Source of the DNA: Chryseobacterium sp. 6424
GTDB lineage: Bacteria; Bacteroidota; Bacteroidia; Flavobacteriales; Weeksellaceae
Length of the DNA: 64,000 nucleotides
Assembly (NCBI RefSeq): GCF_003692615.1
Contig: NZ_CP023540.1
Location: 124,001-188,000, forward strand
Direction of reading: 5' to 3'
Shown here: piece after piece, positions 26,245 to 35,809 of the stretch
Layout of the letters: every line of letters starts with the position of its first letter
Position numbering within the stretch: the stretch's first letter is position 1
Made by a program: the position numbers and the translations under genes
The notes under the pieces: generated by a model
The model's input: only the letters and a program-made list of their open reading frames with translations
The model's database searches: none
Told to the model about the DNA's origin: nothing

Positions 26245-26997
26245 TTAATAACCTTTATTATTTTCATCCACGAAATAATAGTGGGTCCCGTCTTTAGTCA
26301 CCTCAAAAAGTTTAGCCAGCTTCCAGCTGAAATTTCTTTTGATATCGCTGTATTCAAAAGGGATGATGATGTTGTTGCGCACATCGATCACACCAAAACG
26401 GTTATTTTTCGATGCGATGATCATCGGGTTCTGTAGGTCGTCACCTTCCAGAATGTGCAGATAATCGTATTGCGGATAAATGGTGAACTGCCGGTAATCG
26501 CCCGGATTCTCGAACTTTGAGTCTTCAATGACGCCGTACATATTGTTCATCACATAGCCATGGAATAACTGGCTTTTAAATTCTGGGCTGCATTTGCCTA
26601 GATCGCTGTTTTTAAACTGATAGACGCGTGTGCCGGCTTCATTGATGCGGTAATCAATACCATTCAGCCTTACGGATGCGTATTTGTTGGTACCGAATTT
26701 CTGGATTTTAATATTTGGTGAATGAAGTAGATTACAATCCTCAGCAAAGAAGCCTACATTGCTGTAAATGTGCGGGATCACGACTTTTCCGGTTTGGTTG
26801 ATAAAACCGAACTTCCCCTTGCTTTTCTGTGGGATAAGTGCTGGGATATTATCATTAATTTTTAATAAATCTTTTACAGGTGCCGTTCTTACAGCCGGTT
26901 TCTGTATGTTATTATTTGAATTTTTGCTTTGGGCAGTACCAAAAACACAAACCAGACTGAATAGGCAGATGAGCAACTTCATAAGAATCGATTTCAA
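26245..26997 (-). CDS. secreted WG-repeat protein
   Basis: A 250-aa protein with a signal peptide (LLICLFSLVCVFGTAQS) and WG-type beta repeats, the clearest being KGKFGFINQTGKVVIPHIY (about residues 60-78) and NRFGVIDVRNNIIIPFEYSD near residue 205. WG repeats form beta structures of unclear role. A second ATG five codons in (26982) is an alternative start. It ends just upstream of the TPP riboswitch on the same strand. Confidence 0.82.
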   Translation of the reverse strand: MKSILMKLLICLFSLVCVFGTAQSKNSNNNIQKPAVRTAPVKDLLKINDNIPALIPQKSKGKFGFINQTGKVVIPHIYSNVGFFAEDCNLLHSPNIKIQKFGTNKYASVRLNGIDYRINEAGTRVYQFKNSDLGKCSPEFKSQLFHGYVMNNMYGVIEDSKFENPGDYRQFTIYPQYDYLHILEGDDLQNPMIIASKNNRFGVIDVRNNIIIPFEYSDIKRNFSWKLAKLFEVTKDGTHYYFVDENNKGY

Positions 26998-27021
26998 AAA
27001 ATGATGTGCAAAATTAAGGTT

Positions 27022-27399
27022 TTAAAAATTGCGGAGTACACCGAACGCCACGATGATAACAAACAAGAGTAAAAGCGTTTTCCATCCTGTAAGTAATGCA
27101 TGCATTTTTGGGAATTTTCGCTTTAACGTTCCATAACTGAATAGATATAACGCAAAAAAATACGGTATTGCGATGACCAACAGCGCATTATAAACAAAAG
27201 CTTCCCGGATATGCAGGTGAAGCAAGGCATGTAAGGCACGCTGCGCCCCACAGCCTGGGCATTGATAACCGGTCACTGCTAAAAAAGGACACGCCGGAAA
27301 AAAACCAGTGGAGGGATCGAAAATGAAATACACCGCGATGACTAGCGTGATTGCGATAATCCCCATCCATTGGTTTGCAGTGAAAAAACAACTTTTCAT
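27022..27399 (-). CDS. DUF2752 membrane protein
   Basis: A 125-aa protein with about three membrane helices and the DUF2752 signature CPGCGAQRALHALLHL after the first helix, preceded by FFPACPFLAVTGYQ. Function unknown. It lies 24 bases upstream of the WG-repeat gene on the same strand, so they may be co-transcribed. Confidence 0.85.
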   Translation of the reverse strand: MKSCFFTANQWMGIIAITLVIAVYFIFDPSTGFFPACPFLAVTGYQCPGCGAQRALHALLHLHIREAFVYNALLVIAIPYFFALYLFSYGTLKRKFPKMHALLTGWKTLLLLFVIIVAFGVLRNF

Positions 27400-27529
27400 G
27401 CCAGAAAAATAATCAATTAAAACATAACCCTAGTATTCCGTAGAAATCACCCCTGAAATCATAGATTTATACCATCGCATTTATAACGATTCTAAATGAT
27501 TAAAGTCATATTTGAAAGTAAAAAATTTG

Positions 27530-27537
27530 TAAATTTG
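27530..27537 (+). promoter_or_regulatory. -7 promoter box (TAAATTTG) upstream of aconitase
   Basis: Exact TAnnTTTG match 33 bases before the ATG at 27571. A TTG at 27512-27514 is 15 bases away, slightly short for a -33 element. Confidence 0.5.
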
Positions 27538-27570
27538 AGTTCTCAAAAAAAATCAAAAAAAATTATAGAT

Positions 27571-29847
27571 ATGATATTCGATTTTGATATGATCAAAGCG
27601 GTATATGAACGCTACCCCGAAAGAATCGCGAAAGCACGCGAAGTAGTGGGCAAGCCGCTTACCTTATCCGAAAAAATTCTTTACACCCACCTTTGGGAAG
27701 GCAATGCTACACAAGCACACGAACGTGGAAGTTCTTATGTAGATTTCGCGCCAGACCGTGTAGCGATGCAAGATGCTACCGCGCAGATGGCACTATTGCA
27801 GTTTATGCAGGCCGGCAAACCGAAAGTGGCCGTGCCTTCCACCGCGCACGCCGATCACCTTATCCAGGCACGTGTAGGCGCAGAGGCAGATTTACAGGAA
27901 GGGATCAATAAAAATTCAGAAGTATTCAACTTCCTGAGTTCCGTTTGTGATAAATACGGTATCGGTTTCTGGAAGCCGGGCGCCGGGATTATTCACCAGG
28001 TAGTACTCGAAAATTATGCTTTCCCCGGCGGAATGATGATTGGTACCGACTCTCATACTGTAAACGCAGGTGGATTAGGGATGGTAGCCATCGGTGTTGG
28101 CGGTGCTGATGCTGTGGACGTAATGGCTGGTATGGCTTGGGAACTTAAGATGCCAAAACTGATTGGTGTTAAATTAACCGGTAAACTTAACGGTTGGACT
28201 TCCGCTAAAGATGTCATCCTAAAAGTAGCCGGAATCCTAACCGTAAAAGGCGGGACTGGCTGCATCGTAGAATATTTTGGTGAAGGCGCAGAAAGCCTTT
28301 CCGCTACCGGCAAAGGAACCATCTGTAACATGGGTGCAGAGATTGGCGCCACTACTTCTACCTTCGGTTACGACGACTCTATGAGAAGATATTTGGCTGC
28401 CACCGGAAGACAAGCCGTAGTGGACGAAGCGGATAAGATTGCGGAACACTTAACAGGTGATGCCGAAGTTTACGCTAACCCAGAACTATACTTCGACCAA
28501 GTAATTGAAATAAACCTTGATGAGCTTGCGCCACACCTTAACGGCCCTTTCACACCGGATTTGGCTACGCCAGTTTCCGAGTTCAGAGAGAAGGCAGAAG
28601 CTAACGGCTGGCCACTTGATGTAGAGTGGGCACTGATCGGTTCTTGTACCAATTCTTCCTATGAAGATTTATCCAGAGCCGCTTCCATTGTAGAAGATGC
28701 CGTAGCTAAAGGCGTGAAGCCAAAAGCGATTCTGGGGATTAACCCAGGGTCTGAGCAAGTGAAATATACAGCTGAGCGTGACGGATTTTTAGATTCCTTC
28801 AGAAAATTTGAATCAGCCAGAATCTTTACCAATGCCTGCGGACCATGTATCGGCCAGTGGGACCGTGAAGGTGCTGAAAAAGGCGAGAAAAACTCCATCA
28901 TCCACTCCTTCAACAGAAACTTCGCGAAAAGAGCTGATGGTAACCCGAATACGCACGCTTTCGTAGCTTCGCCAGAAATGGTAGCCGCAGTTGCCATATC
29001 CGGGCGTTTGGATTTCAACCCGATTACTGATACCTTGACCAACCAGAACGGTGAGCAGATCAAACTTGATGAGCCAAAAGGTTTTGAATTACCTCCACGG
29101 GGCTTTGATGTAGATGATAACGGCTATCAGGCACCTTCTGAAGACGGGTCTCAAGTTCAGGTAGTGGTAAATCCTGATTCGGACAGACTTCAGTTGCTTG
29201 AACCATTCCAACCATGGGACGGTCAAAATATTTCCGGAGCCAAACTTTTAATCAAAGCATTCGGGAAATGTACTACCGACCATATTTCGATGGCAGGCCC
29301 ATGGCTGAAATACCGAGGTCACCTTGACAATATTTCTAACAATATGTTAATTGGCGCCATCAATGCCTATAACATGGAAACCAATAAAGTAAAAAATACT
29401 TTAACAGGTGAATATGATGAGGTACCGAATGTGGCCAGAGCATACAAAGCAGCCGGAATTGCTTCTGTAGTAGTGGGTGACCAGAACTACGGTGAAGGTT
29501 CATCACGTGAACATGCCGCAATGGAGCCAAGACATCTAGGTGTTCGTGCGGTTTTGGTAAAATCATTCGCGAGAATCCACGAAACCAACCTTAAGAAGCA
29601 GGGAATGTTAGGACTTACTTTCAATAACCCTGATGATTATGATAAAATCTTCGAAGATGACACCATCAACTTCCTGGATCTGGACCAGTTTGCACCCGGC
29701 AAACCTCTGACGCTGGAGTTTGTACATGCAGACGGTACTAAAGATTTAGTTCTTGCGAACCACACGTATAATGAGCAGCAAATTGGCTGGTTCCGTGCAG
29801 GTTCTGCGTTGAATCTTATCGCAGAGGAAGCGAAGAAGAATGGGTAA
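27571..29847 (+). CDS. acn: aconitate hydratase (mitochondrial-type)
   Basis: A 758-aa TCA-cycle enzyme interconverting citrate and isocitrate through a 4Fe-4S cluster. The cluster cysteines are in [11 protein letters not shown] and [15 protein letters not shown]. Substrate motifs include [13 protein letters not shown], and the C-terminal swivel domain has [15 protein letters not shown]. The start [19 protein letters not shown] fits the family; the frame extends upstream to 27496 through the promoter region, so the longer version is rejected. A terminator follows. Confidence 0.96.
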   Translation: MIFDFDMIKAVYERYPERIAKAREVVGKPLTLSEKILYTHLWEGNATQAHERGSSYVDFAPDRVAMQDATAQMALLQFMQAGKPKVAVPSTAHADHLIQARVGAEADLQEGINKNSEVFNFLSSVCDKYGIGFWKPGAGIIHQVVLENYAFPGGMMIGTDSHTVNAGGLGMVAIGVGGADAVDVMAGMAWELKMPKLIGVKLTGKLNGWTSAKDVILKVAGILTVKGGTGCIVEYFGEGAESLSATGKGTICNMGAEIGATTSTFGYDDSMRRYLAATGRQAVVDEADKIAEHLTGDAEVYANPELYFDQVIEINLDELAPHLNGPFTPDLATPVSEFREKAEANGWPLDVEWALIGSCTNSSYEDLSRAASIVEDAVAKGVKPKAILGINPGSEQVKYTAERDGFLDSFRKFESARIFTNACGPCIGQWDREGAEKGEKNSIIHSFNRNFAKRADGNPNTHAFVASPEMVAAVAISGRLDFNPITDTLTNQNGEQIKLDEPKGFELPPRGFDVDDNGYQAPSEDGSQVQVVVNPDSDRLQLLEPFQPWDGQNISGAKLLIKAFGKCTTDHISMAGPWLKYRGHLDNISNNMLIGAINAYNMETNKVKNTLTGEYDEVPNVARAYKAAGIASVVVGDQNYGEGSSREHAAMEPRHLGVRAVLVKSFARIHETNLKKQGMLGLTFNNPDDYDKIFEDDTINFLDLDQFAPGKPLTLEFVHADGTKDLVLANHTYNEQQIGWFRAGSALNLIAEEAKKNG

Positions 29848-29866
29848 TGCCATGCAATTGATAACT

Positions 29867-29896
29867 AAACCGCTCATTTACTAGGCGGTTTTTTTG
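29867..29896 (+). terminator. intrinsic terminator of aconitase
   Basis: 7-bp stem AAACCGC (29867-29873) with GCGGTTT (29885-29891), an 11-nt loop, then seven T in a row. Confidence 0.82.
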
Positions 29897-29966
29897 TGTA
29901 TCTGTAACAAAGTGGAAGTTTGGTGGTCTTATTAGGATAATCATTTAGCAATTTATCTTTTTATCA

Positions 29967-32129
29967 ATGAAAAAATCACTCGTAATTCTTTCTACCATTA
30001 CCTTTTTAAATTCTTATGCACAGGAGAAACCCAAAACAGACAGAGAAACCAATATTGAAGGAGTTACCGTAGTTAAAGCTAAGAAAACCGTCGAACAGAA
30101 AGCGGACCGTACCATTTTCGATTTCTCGGAGCAGCCACAACTGAACTCCGGGTCGCTGATGGAAGGTGTGAAGAAACTTCCGGGCCTTGTGGTAACAGAT
30201 CTTGCTGGAATGATGTATCAGGGCAAGATCCTCGATGTTTATATGGATGGCCGCCCACTGAATATCACTTCAAACGAGCTGAACGGTTTTTTGGAAGGTA
30301 TGCCCGCCAACTCCGTGGAGCGTATCGAGATCATCACACAGCCGGGCGCAGAGTTTCCGGCGACTTCGGGTGGTGCGATCTTAAACATCATTACTTCGAA
30401 AACCGCCAGAAATTACCTTTCGGCCACTTACTCGGGGAACTACAGTTTTACCAATTATGACAAATATAGAAACCGCACCAATAATTCATTAAGTTTAAAT
30501 GCAAAGAACAGGTATTTCGGCTGGCAGCTCAATATAGGCCAAAGCTATCGTGAGAACCTGATGTCTGCGACTATTGACGATCTTTCTACAACGCGAACTG
30601 ATGGCCGCCGCCGCGGCTATTTTGCCAAAGCTGCCATGACTTTTGATATCTCGTCAGACCGTCTTTTGCTGAACTATGATATCTACCACAACAATAACGA
30701 TAACTTTACATCCAGTACCGGGCGCTATTTCGGCACACCTTTCCAGACCGAAGACGATGCGAACACCTTTAATGTCCGTCATGAAGCCGTAGCCACTTAC
30801 CAAAAAAGGTTCGCTGATAAGAATAAAAAACTGGATTTTAAGTATAACCTAAGCAATTCGTCGTCAGAGTTTGAGCAAATCAATCGCCTGCAGGATGTTG
30901 CGGTACTGCAGAATAATTCTGAAATGAACGTTTCGACTTTTAAAGTAGATTATTCACAACCGCTGAACATTCTGGATGAAGGCAAGATCAGTTTCGGTGG
31001 GTTGTTCGATATTCAGAATTTCACTACCGAAAGCGAAGGCATTACCAATCTCGACTACGAACGGCAAACGGCGTCCACGTATCTGGAGTTTCAGACAAAA
31101 CTCAAAAAATTCGATTTCATTTTAGGTACGAGAGCTGAAAATTATGATATTTCCGGCATCTCCCGAGCTTACGACAATGGCGGAAATCTGGTGGAAAAGG
31201 ATTTGATTCCGTTCAACAAATTCCAGTTCTTCCCGAACGCGAGCGTACAGTATAATTTTATCCCTAAAGTGTATTTCGCGCTTAATTATAACAGGAAAAT
31301 TACGCTTCCAAGCATCTCGGCGCTGAATCCGAACAACAGCGTTTACCAGAACGGAAACACTGTCACCACAGGAAACCCGAATCTGCAACCCACAATCTTC
31401 GACAATTATGAAGTGAAAGTTTCGATGTTCGATTACGCGTTTATCGGCTACAGCGTCAGCAATGCGAAGAACCAGGTGATGCAGCTTGTGACGCGCGAAA
31501 AGGTGACAGATCCTGTGACGGGCCTTGAAAATGAATTCATCAGAAACCGCCAGGAAAACATCTCGGAACTCACCGTGCACAATTTCAATGTCGGTTTGCC
31601 GATTCCTTTGATGATCTTTTCGACGCCATTAAAGGAGATCATGAACTTCAATTTCAATCCTGATAAGATCAATTTCATATACGTGTATGCGGCTTACCAA
31701 AAGCATGTTCTGCCCGATGTGGACACGAAAGGATTCCTGATGCTGAATCTCAATTCGCAGTTCATCTTACCTAAAGATGTCAAACTTTCCATCAATTATT
31801 TCCTGATCCCGCGCAATGCGAATTACTATTATTTCCAGACGGTGAATCCTGTCGGGAACAATGTTGATGTTACGCTTTCGAAGAAATTCATGAAAGACCG
31901 GTTGAGCGTATCCCTATTTGCAAATGATATTCTGAACGGACAGCAAATGTCTTTCCGCTCGGTCGCAGCCCAGCCAAATGTGGTTTTGATGAATAAATTT
32001 GACAGCAGGAACTTCGGATTTTCAGTCAATTATAAAATCCCGACCAGAAACAAACTGGCAAAAGAAGCGCCGAACATGCTGAATCAGGAGAAAAAAGATG
32101 ACGGCGGCCTGCTCAATCAAATGCCGTAA
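29967..32129 (+). CDS. outer-membrane beta-barrel family protein (TonB-receptor-like)
   Basis: A 720-aa outer-membrane protein. Signal peptide LVILSTITFLNSYAQ, then a TonB-plug-like domain (LMEGVKKLPGLVVT; VYMDGRPLNITSNELNGFL; VERIEIITQPGAEF) and a long barrel with many aromatic-ended strands. It lacks an N-terminal carboxypeptidase-like domain. This family is widespread in flavobacteria and its ligands are mostly unknown; no riboswitch or substrate-binding neighbour gives a clue here. Confidence 0.88.
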   Translation: MKKSLVILSTITFLNSYAQEKPKTDRETNIEGVTVVKAKKTVEQKADRTIFDFSEQPQLNSGSLMEGVKKLPGLVVTDLAGMMYQGKILDVYMDGRPLNITSNELNGFLEGMPANSVERIEIITQPGAEFPATSGGAILNIITSKTARNYLSATYSGNYSFTNYDKYRNRTNNSLSLNAKNRYFGWQLNIGQSYRENLMSATIDDLSTTRTDGRRRGYFAKAAMTFDISSDRLLLNYDIYHNNNDNFTSSTGRYFGTPFQTEDDANTFNVRHEAVATYQKRFADKNKKLDFKYNLSNSSSEFEQINRLQDVAVLQNNSEMNVSTFKVDYSQPLNILDEGKISFGGLFDIQNFTTESEGITNLDYERQTASTYLEFQTKLKKFDFILGTRAENYDISGISRAYDNGGNLVEKDLIPFNKFQFFPNASVQYNFIPKVYFALNYNRKITLPSISALNPNNSVYQNGNTVTTGNPNLQPTIFDNYEVKVSMFDYAFIGYSVSNAKNQVMQLVTREKVTDPVTGLENEFIRNRQENISELTVHNFNVGLPIPLMIFSTPLKEIMNFNFNPDKINFIYVYAAYQKHVLPDVDTKGFLMLNLNSQFILPKDVKLSINYFLIPRNANYYYFQTVNPVGNNVDVTLSKKFMKDRLSVSLFANDILNGQQMSFRSVAAQPNVVLMNKFDSRNFGFSVNYKIPTRNKLAKEAPNMLNQEKKDDGGLLNQMP

Positions 32130-32206
32130 TTTGTATGAGTTAAATCGTGGAGCTGTGCACGGTCGATGACTTGCGATAAATTCAGCCTTTATCGAAACTT
32201 AGAAAC

Positions 32207-32238
32207 AGCCATGCAAATTTTGTGTGGCTTTTATTTTT
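32207..32238 (+). terminator. terminator after the outer-membrane barrel gene
   Basis: 9-bp stem AGCCATGCA (32207-32215) with TGTGTGGCT (32221-32229), including two G-U pairs, a 5-nt loop and a T-rich tail. Confidence 0.7.
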
Positions 32239-32267
32239 AGATAGGATGTTACTCAATCATTTTAAAT

Positions 32268-32300
32268 AAAAAAAATGCCCAAGGGAACCCCATGGACATT
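32268..32300 (-). terminator. terminator of the secreted C1q/TNF-like gene
   Basis: On the minus strand AATGTCCA pairs with TGGGCATT (one G-U) followed by a long T run. It lies 23 bases after the stop at 32323. Confidence 0.78.
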
Positions 32301-32322
32301 TTGTTAAAACAAAGGTTATTTT

Positions 32323-33087
32323 TTAGTTCGTACTTATTAGCGCAATGTTAAGAGACGCATCAGACAGCGTTGCTTGTTCGCCATCCGAATAGATGTACAG
32401 GCGGAGTACGTCGCCTTTATTGAAATAGGCTACCCTTTTGTAAAGCATGGTCCACCTCTTGGTGCCAGTCTGAAGGGTGTAGTTTGTCTGCCAAATCCCC
32501 TCAGGCGTATCAACATTAGAAGTGTGAACTGCCTGGAAAATGTTTCTCTGGGCACTGCCGTCGGTAAGTCTGACGGTCGATTTTATCAGATAAGTACCGT
32601 TTACAGGTACGGTGTATGTATTTGCAGTACTGTTCCACGTGCCATTGCCAATGTTTTTAGTAACATTTGGCAACGGAACGGTATTGAACGCACCTGCAGC
32701 AATAGTTGCGGCAGTATTACCTCCGTTGCCGGTACCTAATGAAGCTGTAAATATCACAGAGCCGGCTTTTGGCTCCAAAGATTTCCAAACGGTTCCATCA
32801 AAATAATAATATCCTTTCGTAATTACCTGCGAAGTCGGCGTAGTGGTAGCGCCTGCGGCATCGGTTACATAAACTATCGCGCCGGTCTGGTTGGTTCCGT
32901 AGCTTGTCTTGGCATTTAGTTGCGCGAGCGTAATTCGTGGTGCGATGATTCCGTCTGGTAAGGTAGCAGTCGTAGGAGCGCCTACGATGTCAAGGGTAGA
33001 TTTAGGATCTTGCGTGTTGATGCCTACATTTTGTGCATTTACCCATCCTATGCAGAATACAGTTAGGTAAAGAAATTTTTTTTTCAT
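32323..33087 (-). CDS. secreted protein with GINT-type N-terminus and C1q/TNF-like C-terminus
   Basis: A 254-aa exported protein (signal FLYLTVFCIGWVNA). The mature N-terminus, QNVGINTQDPKSTLDIVG, is the pattern common to flavobacterial fibre-like surface proteins. The C-terminal ~140 residues look like a C1q/TNF-type jelly roll (FNTVPLPNV, TYTVPVNGTYLIKSTV, FNKGDVLRLYIYSDG). It may form trimers at the surface. No T9SS sorting domain was seen, so its export route is unclear. Monocistronic, with its own terminator. Confidence 0.75.
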   Translation of the reverse strand: MKKKFLYLTVFCIGWVNAQNVGINTQDPKSTLDIVGAPTTATLPDGIIAPRITLAQLNAKTSYGTNQTGAIVYVTDAAGATTTPTSQVITKGYYYFDGTVWKSLEPKAGSVIFTASLGTGNGGNTAATIAAGAFNTVPLPNVTKNIGNGTWNSTANTYTVPVNGTYLIKSTVRLTDGSAQRNIFQAVHTSNVDTPEGIWQTNYTLQTGTKRWTMLYKRVAYFNKGDVLRLYIYSDGEQATLSDASLNIALISTN

Positions 33088-33176
33088 GTTTAAAAAGTTT
33101 GTTTTTCCTGCAATATATCACAATAAATCAATTTATCTTAATCTTTCTTTAAAATTTTGCATCTTTTTGTACAAAG

Positions 33177-33881
33177 TTATTCTCCCTGAGCAATACGCTC
33201 GCAGGCTAGCCAAACACTATCGTTCTGGGGAACGGGTGCAATAATCTCGATGCTTTCTTTAGTCACAGGATGCACGAACTGAAGCTTCCTGGCATGCAGA
33301 TGAATTCCACCGTCAGGATTTGAACGTGCAGCGCCATACTTCAGGTCGCCTTTGATGGGCACACCGATTTTTGAAAGTTGCGCGCGGATCTGGTGATGCC
33401 TGCCGGTCTCCAGATCGATTTCGAGCAGTTGGAAATTATCGAGTTGTTTAAGGATCTGATAGTTCAGGACAGATTCCTTCGCATTGTCGGTAGGTTTTAT
33501 GAAAACCGTGGCCTTATTCGTCTTTTCGTTTTTTTGCAGGTAATGCACAAGCCTTCCGCTGGCGGGAATCTCATTTTTACTAACCACGGCCCAGTAAGTT
33601 TTCTGGATTTCGCGGTTTTTCACCATCTGCGTGAGCCGCGTCAGTGCCTTAGAGGTTTTAGCATAAATCACAAGTCCGGAAGTCGGGCGGTCAATCCGAT
33701 GAACAAGGCCCAGGAAAACATTTCCGGGTTTCTGATCCCTTTTTTTGATATGATTCTTGATGAGATCAAGCAAAGACTCATCGCCGGTTTTATCTCCCTG
33801 CACCAACTGGCCCGCTTTTTTGTTGATAATCAGCAGGTGATTGTCTTCGTAAATGATTTGGGAGGCGATTGTGTGATTCAT
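33177..33881 (-). CDS. RluA-family pseudouridine synthase
   Basis: A 234-aa enzyme of the RluA family with the catalytic motif GLVHRIDRPTSGLVIYAK (Asp in RID) and the later GRHHQIRAQLSKIGVPIKGD. It has no S4 domain at the N-terminus, as in short RluA/TruC-type members, so the target (rRNA or tRNA) cannot be assigned. It is third in a xerD - nudix - pseudouridine synthase string and also has its own -7 box. Confidence 0.92.
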   Translation of the reverse strand: MNHTIASQIIYEDNHLLIINKKAGQLVQGDKTGDESLLDLIKNHIKKRDQKPGNVFLGLVHRIDRPTSGLVIYAKTSKALTRLTQMVKNREIQKTYWAVVSKNEIPASGRLVHYLQKNEKTNKATVFIKPTDNAKESVLNYQILKQLDNFQLLEIDLETGRHHQIRAQLSKIGVPIKGDLKYGAARSNPDGGIHLHARKLQFVHPVTKESIEIIAPVPQNDSVWLACERIAQGE

Positions 33882-33885
33882 AATG

Positions 33886-33893
33886 CAAAAATA
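33886..33893 (-). promoter_or_regulatory. -7 promoter box (TATTTTTG) four bases before the pseudouridine synthase ATG
   Basis: Exact TAnnTTTG match in the 26-base gap after the nudix gene. It predicts a transcript starting at or just inside the start codon, in addition to read-through from xerD. Confidence 0.45.
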
Positions 33894-33907
33894 CGCCTTT
33901 CATCAGG

Positions 33908-34438
33908 TTATTGCCTTGTCTTTCTCCGGTTTTGAAGATATTCTTGAAAGAAAGTTTGCTGAGATTCAAAGGCGAGTTCTTTAATGGACAAATCTTCAGG
34001 TTTAAGCCAGAGGACTTCTGTGATTTCTGATTCCTCCAGCGTCAAGGCTGCTTTCTCAGCTATTTCAGTGCTGAAAAACAAATCTAACGTGTTGTAAACG
34101 ATGTCTTTATATTCGTAAATATTAGGCAGGCTTTTTAAGTATTTAAATTTTTCTGGCCTGATTTTTATTCTAAGTTCCTCCTGGATTTCGCGGCTGCAGG
34201 TTTCCTCGGCGCTTTCTTTAGGATCGGTAAATCCGCCCGGCAAATCTAGTTTCCCTTTTTTAGGTTCCTGATTTCTTCTGGTGAGCAGGATTTCGTCTCC
34301 ACAGGATATAATGACCGCTACGGCGCCGGCTACATTATGGTACAATACGTAATCGCAGTTCCGGCACGACCATTTTGATACACCGTCCCACAGCAGGCTT
34401 TGTCTGCCGCATTTTGCACAGTAAGTAAGATTATTCAT
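33908..34438 (-). CDS. NUDIX hydrolase with N-terminal zinc ribbon
   Basis: A 176-aa pyrophosphohydrolase. Two CxxC pairs (CAKCG and CRNC) near the N-terminus form a zinc ribbon. The nudix box is seen as GGFTDPKESAEETCSREIQ followed by EEL, matching G-x5-E-x7-REUxEE. This resembles NudC-like or ADP-ribose-type enzymes, but the substrate is not determinable. It overlaps xerD by eight bases, indicating coupled translation. Confidence 0.9.
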   Translation of the reverse strand: MNNLTYCAKCGRQSLLWDGVSKWSCRNCDYVLYHNVAGAVAVIISCGDEILLTRRNQEPKKGKLDLPGGFTDPKESAEETCSREIQEELRIKIRPEKFKYLKSLPNIYEYKDIVYNTLDLFFSTEIAEKAALTLEESEITEVLWLKPEDLSIKELAFESQQTFFQEYLQNRRKTRQ

Positions 34439-35345
34439 AAACTTTGTTGCGCGGATGGAAGTTCAGGATCACATCCCGAAGTTCTTCGTTTTTCAGATGC
34501 GTGTATATTTCGGTAGTGGTAATGCTTGAGTGGCCCAACATTTCCTGGATATAGCGTAAGTCCGCGCCATTTTGCAAAAGATGAGTGGCAAATGAATGCC
34601 GGAAGGTATGTGGCGAGATTTTCTTATTGATGCCAGCTTTTTCCGTCAGTTCCTTTATGATGATAAAGACAATGACGCGGGACATGGCGGAGCCGCGACT
34701 GTTCAAAAACAGGATGTCTTCACACTTTTTGTTGATTTTATATTTCGATCTTACCTCAGTGATGTAGGTTTTAATAAGTTCTGCGGTATATGCGGCTAAA
34801 GGCACGAACCTGCTTTTATCCCCTTTCCCGTCGACTTTCAGATAGGATTCGCGGAAATTGATGTTTGAAATCTTAAGGTCGATGAGTTCAGAAACGCGCA
34901 GGCCACAACCATATAAGACCTCGATCATACATTGGTTTCTGCGTCCTAAATCGGTGGAGATATTGATGGCCTTTATGATTTTTTCCACATCATCGAAGCT
35001 TAACGTATCTGGCAGGTATAACCCCAGTTTGGGACTTTCAAGAAGGGTGGTGGGATTGTCTTCGCGGGCTTCGTCTTCTACCAGATATTTAAAGAAAGCT
35101 TTAATGGAGGATATCCACCGTGCCTGCGAGCGTTCACTGAATTTTTGTTTCGACAGCTGGAAGAGATATTCCTGTATATGTTCGTAAGTGATTTCAAGTG
35201 GGCCAGTGTTGTCGATCATCACCTCGGCGTAGTCGCGCAGTTTACGGATGTCCCGCAGATAGGCATCAAGGGTGTTGTCAGAAAAATTCCGTTCAAATTT
35301 CAGGAAGTTTTCAAAGTCTTTTATTTTTTCATCCCAGGTAATCAT
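34431..35345 (-). CDS. xerD: tyrosine recombinase XerD
   Basis: A 304-aa site-specific recombinase that resolves chromosome dimers with XerC at dif. The N-terminal SAM-like DNA-binding domain is followed by the catalytic domain with the Arg in GCGLRVSELIDL, the HxxR in SPHTFRHSFATHLLQ, the last His in LGHSSITTTEIY and the nucleophilic Tyr in that same segment. Length is typical. Context of housekeeping genes, with no integron or phage features, supports XerD rather than an element integrase. Confidence 0.93.
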   Translation of the reverse strand: MITWDEKIKDFENFLKFERNFSDNTLDAYLRDIRKLRDYAEVMIDNTGPLEITYEHIQEYLFQLSKQKFSERSQARWISSIKAFFKYLVEDEAREDNPTTLLESPKLGLYLPDTLSFDDVEKIIKAINISTDLGRRNQCMIEVLYGCGLRVSELIDLKISNINFRESYLKVDGKGDKSRFVPLAAYTAELIKTYITEVRSKYKINKKCEDILFLNSRGSAMSRVIVFIIIKELTEKAGINKKISPHTFRHSFATHLLQNGADLRYIQEMLGHSSITTTEIYTHLKNEELRDVILNFHPRNKVYE

Positions 35346-35364
35346 GGCTTTGTGTTTTTCTTGG

Positions 35365-35790
35365 TTAAAGTAATTGGTCCGCCGAAATCTTTAATATCCT
35401 GATGCCGTGATTCTTCAGGAATTCGATACCTGAATTATCCGAATAATCATCAATGTACACAATCTTCTTTATCCCAGCCTGCAACGCGAGTTTACTGCAT
35501 TCCTTGCATGGCGAAAGGGTAAGATATAGTGTAGCGTCTTTAGCGGATTGGGTAGAGCCGGCAAGCTTCAGTATAGCGTTAGCCTCTGCATGCAGCACAT
35601 ACCAGTGGGTTTTACCGGTGCCATCTTCACAACAGTTTTCAAAACCAGAGGGCGTACCATTGTATCCATCGGAAATGATCATGCGGTCTTTTACGATTAA
35701 TGCGCCTACTTTTTTTCTTTTGCAGTGAGAAAGTTTGGCCCATTCCGTGGCCATTTTCAGGTAGGCCAAGTCAAATTTTGTAGGTTCCAA
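35365..35790 (-). CDS. deoxycytidylate (dCMP) deaminase family protein
   Basis: A 141-aa zinc-dependent deaminase. The active-site HAEAN (catalytic Glu, zinc His) and PCKEC (two zinc Cys) are intact, with the dCMP-deaminase-like segment NGTPSGFENCCED upstream. It converts dCMP to dUMP for thymidylate synthesis. It lies 19 bases upstream of xerD and 19 bases downstream of a crotonase gene on the same strand, so all may share a transcript. Confidence 0.9.
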   Translation of the reverse strand: MEPTKFDLAYLKMATEWAKLSHCKRKKVGALIVKDRMIISDGYNGTPSGFENCCEDGTGKTHWYVLHAEANAILKLAGSTQSAKDATLYLTLSPCKECSKLALQAGIKKIVYIDDYSDNSGIEFLKNHGIRILKISADQLL

Positions 35791-35809
35791 ATAAAATTGC
35801 TTACTTATA

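Noticed and set aside
34431..35345. Tyrosine recombinase as integrase of a mobile element
   Set aside because: Sequence and length fit XerD, neighbours are housekeeping genes, and no att-like repeats or element genes were seen.
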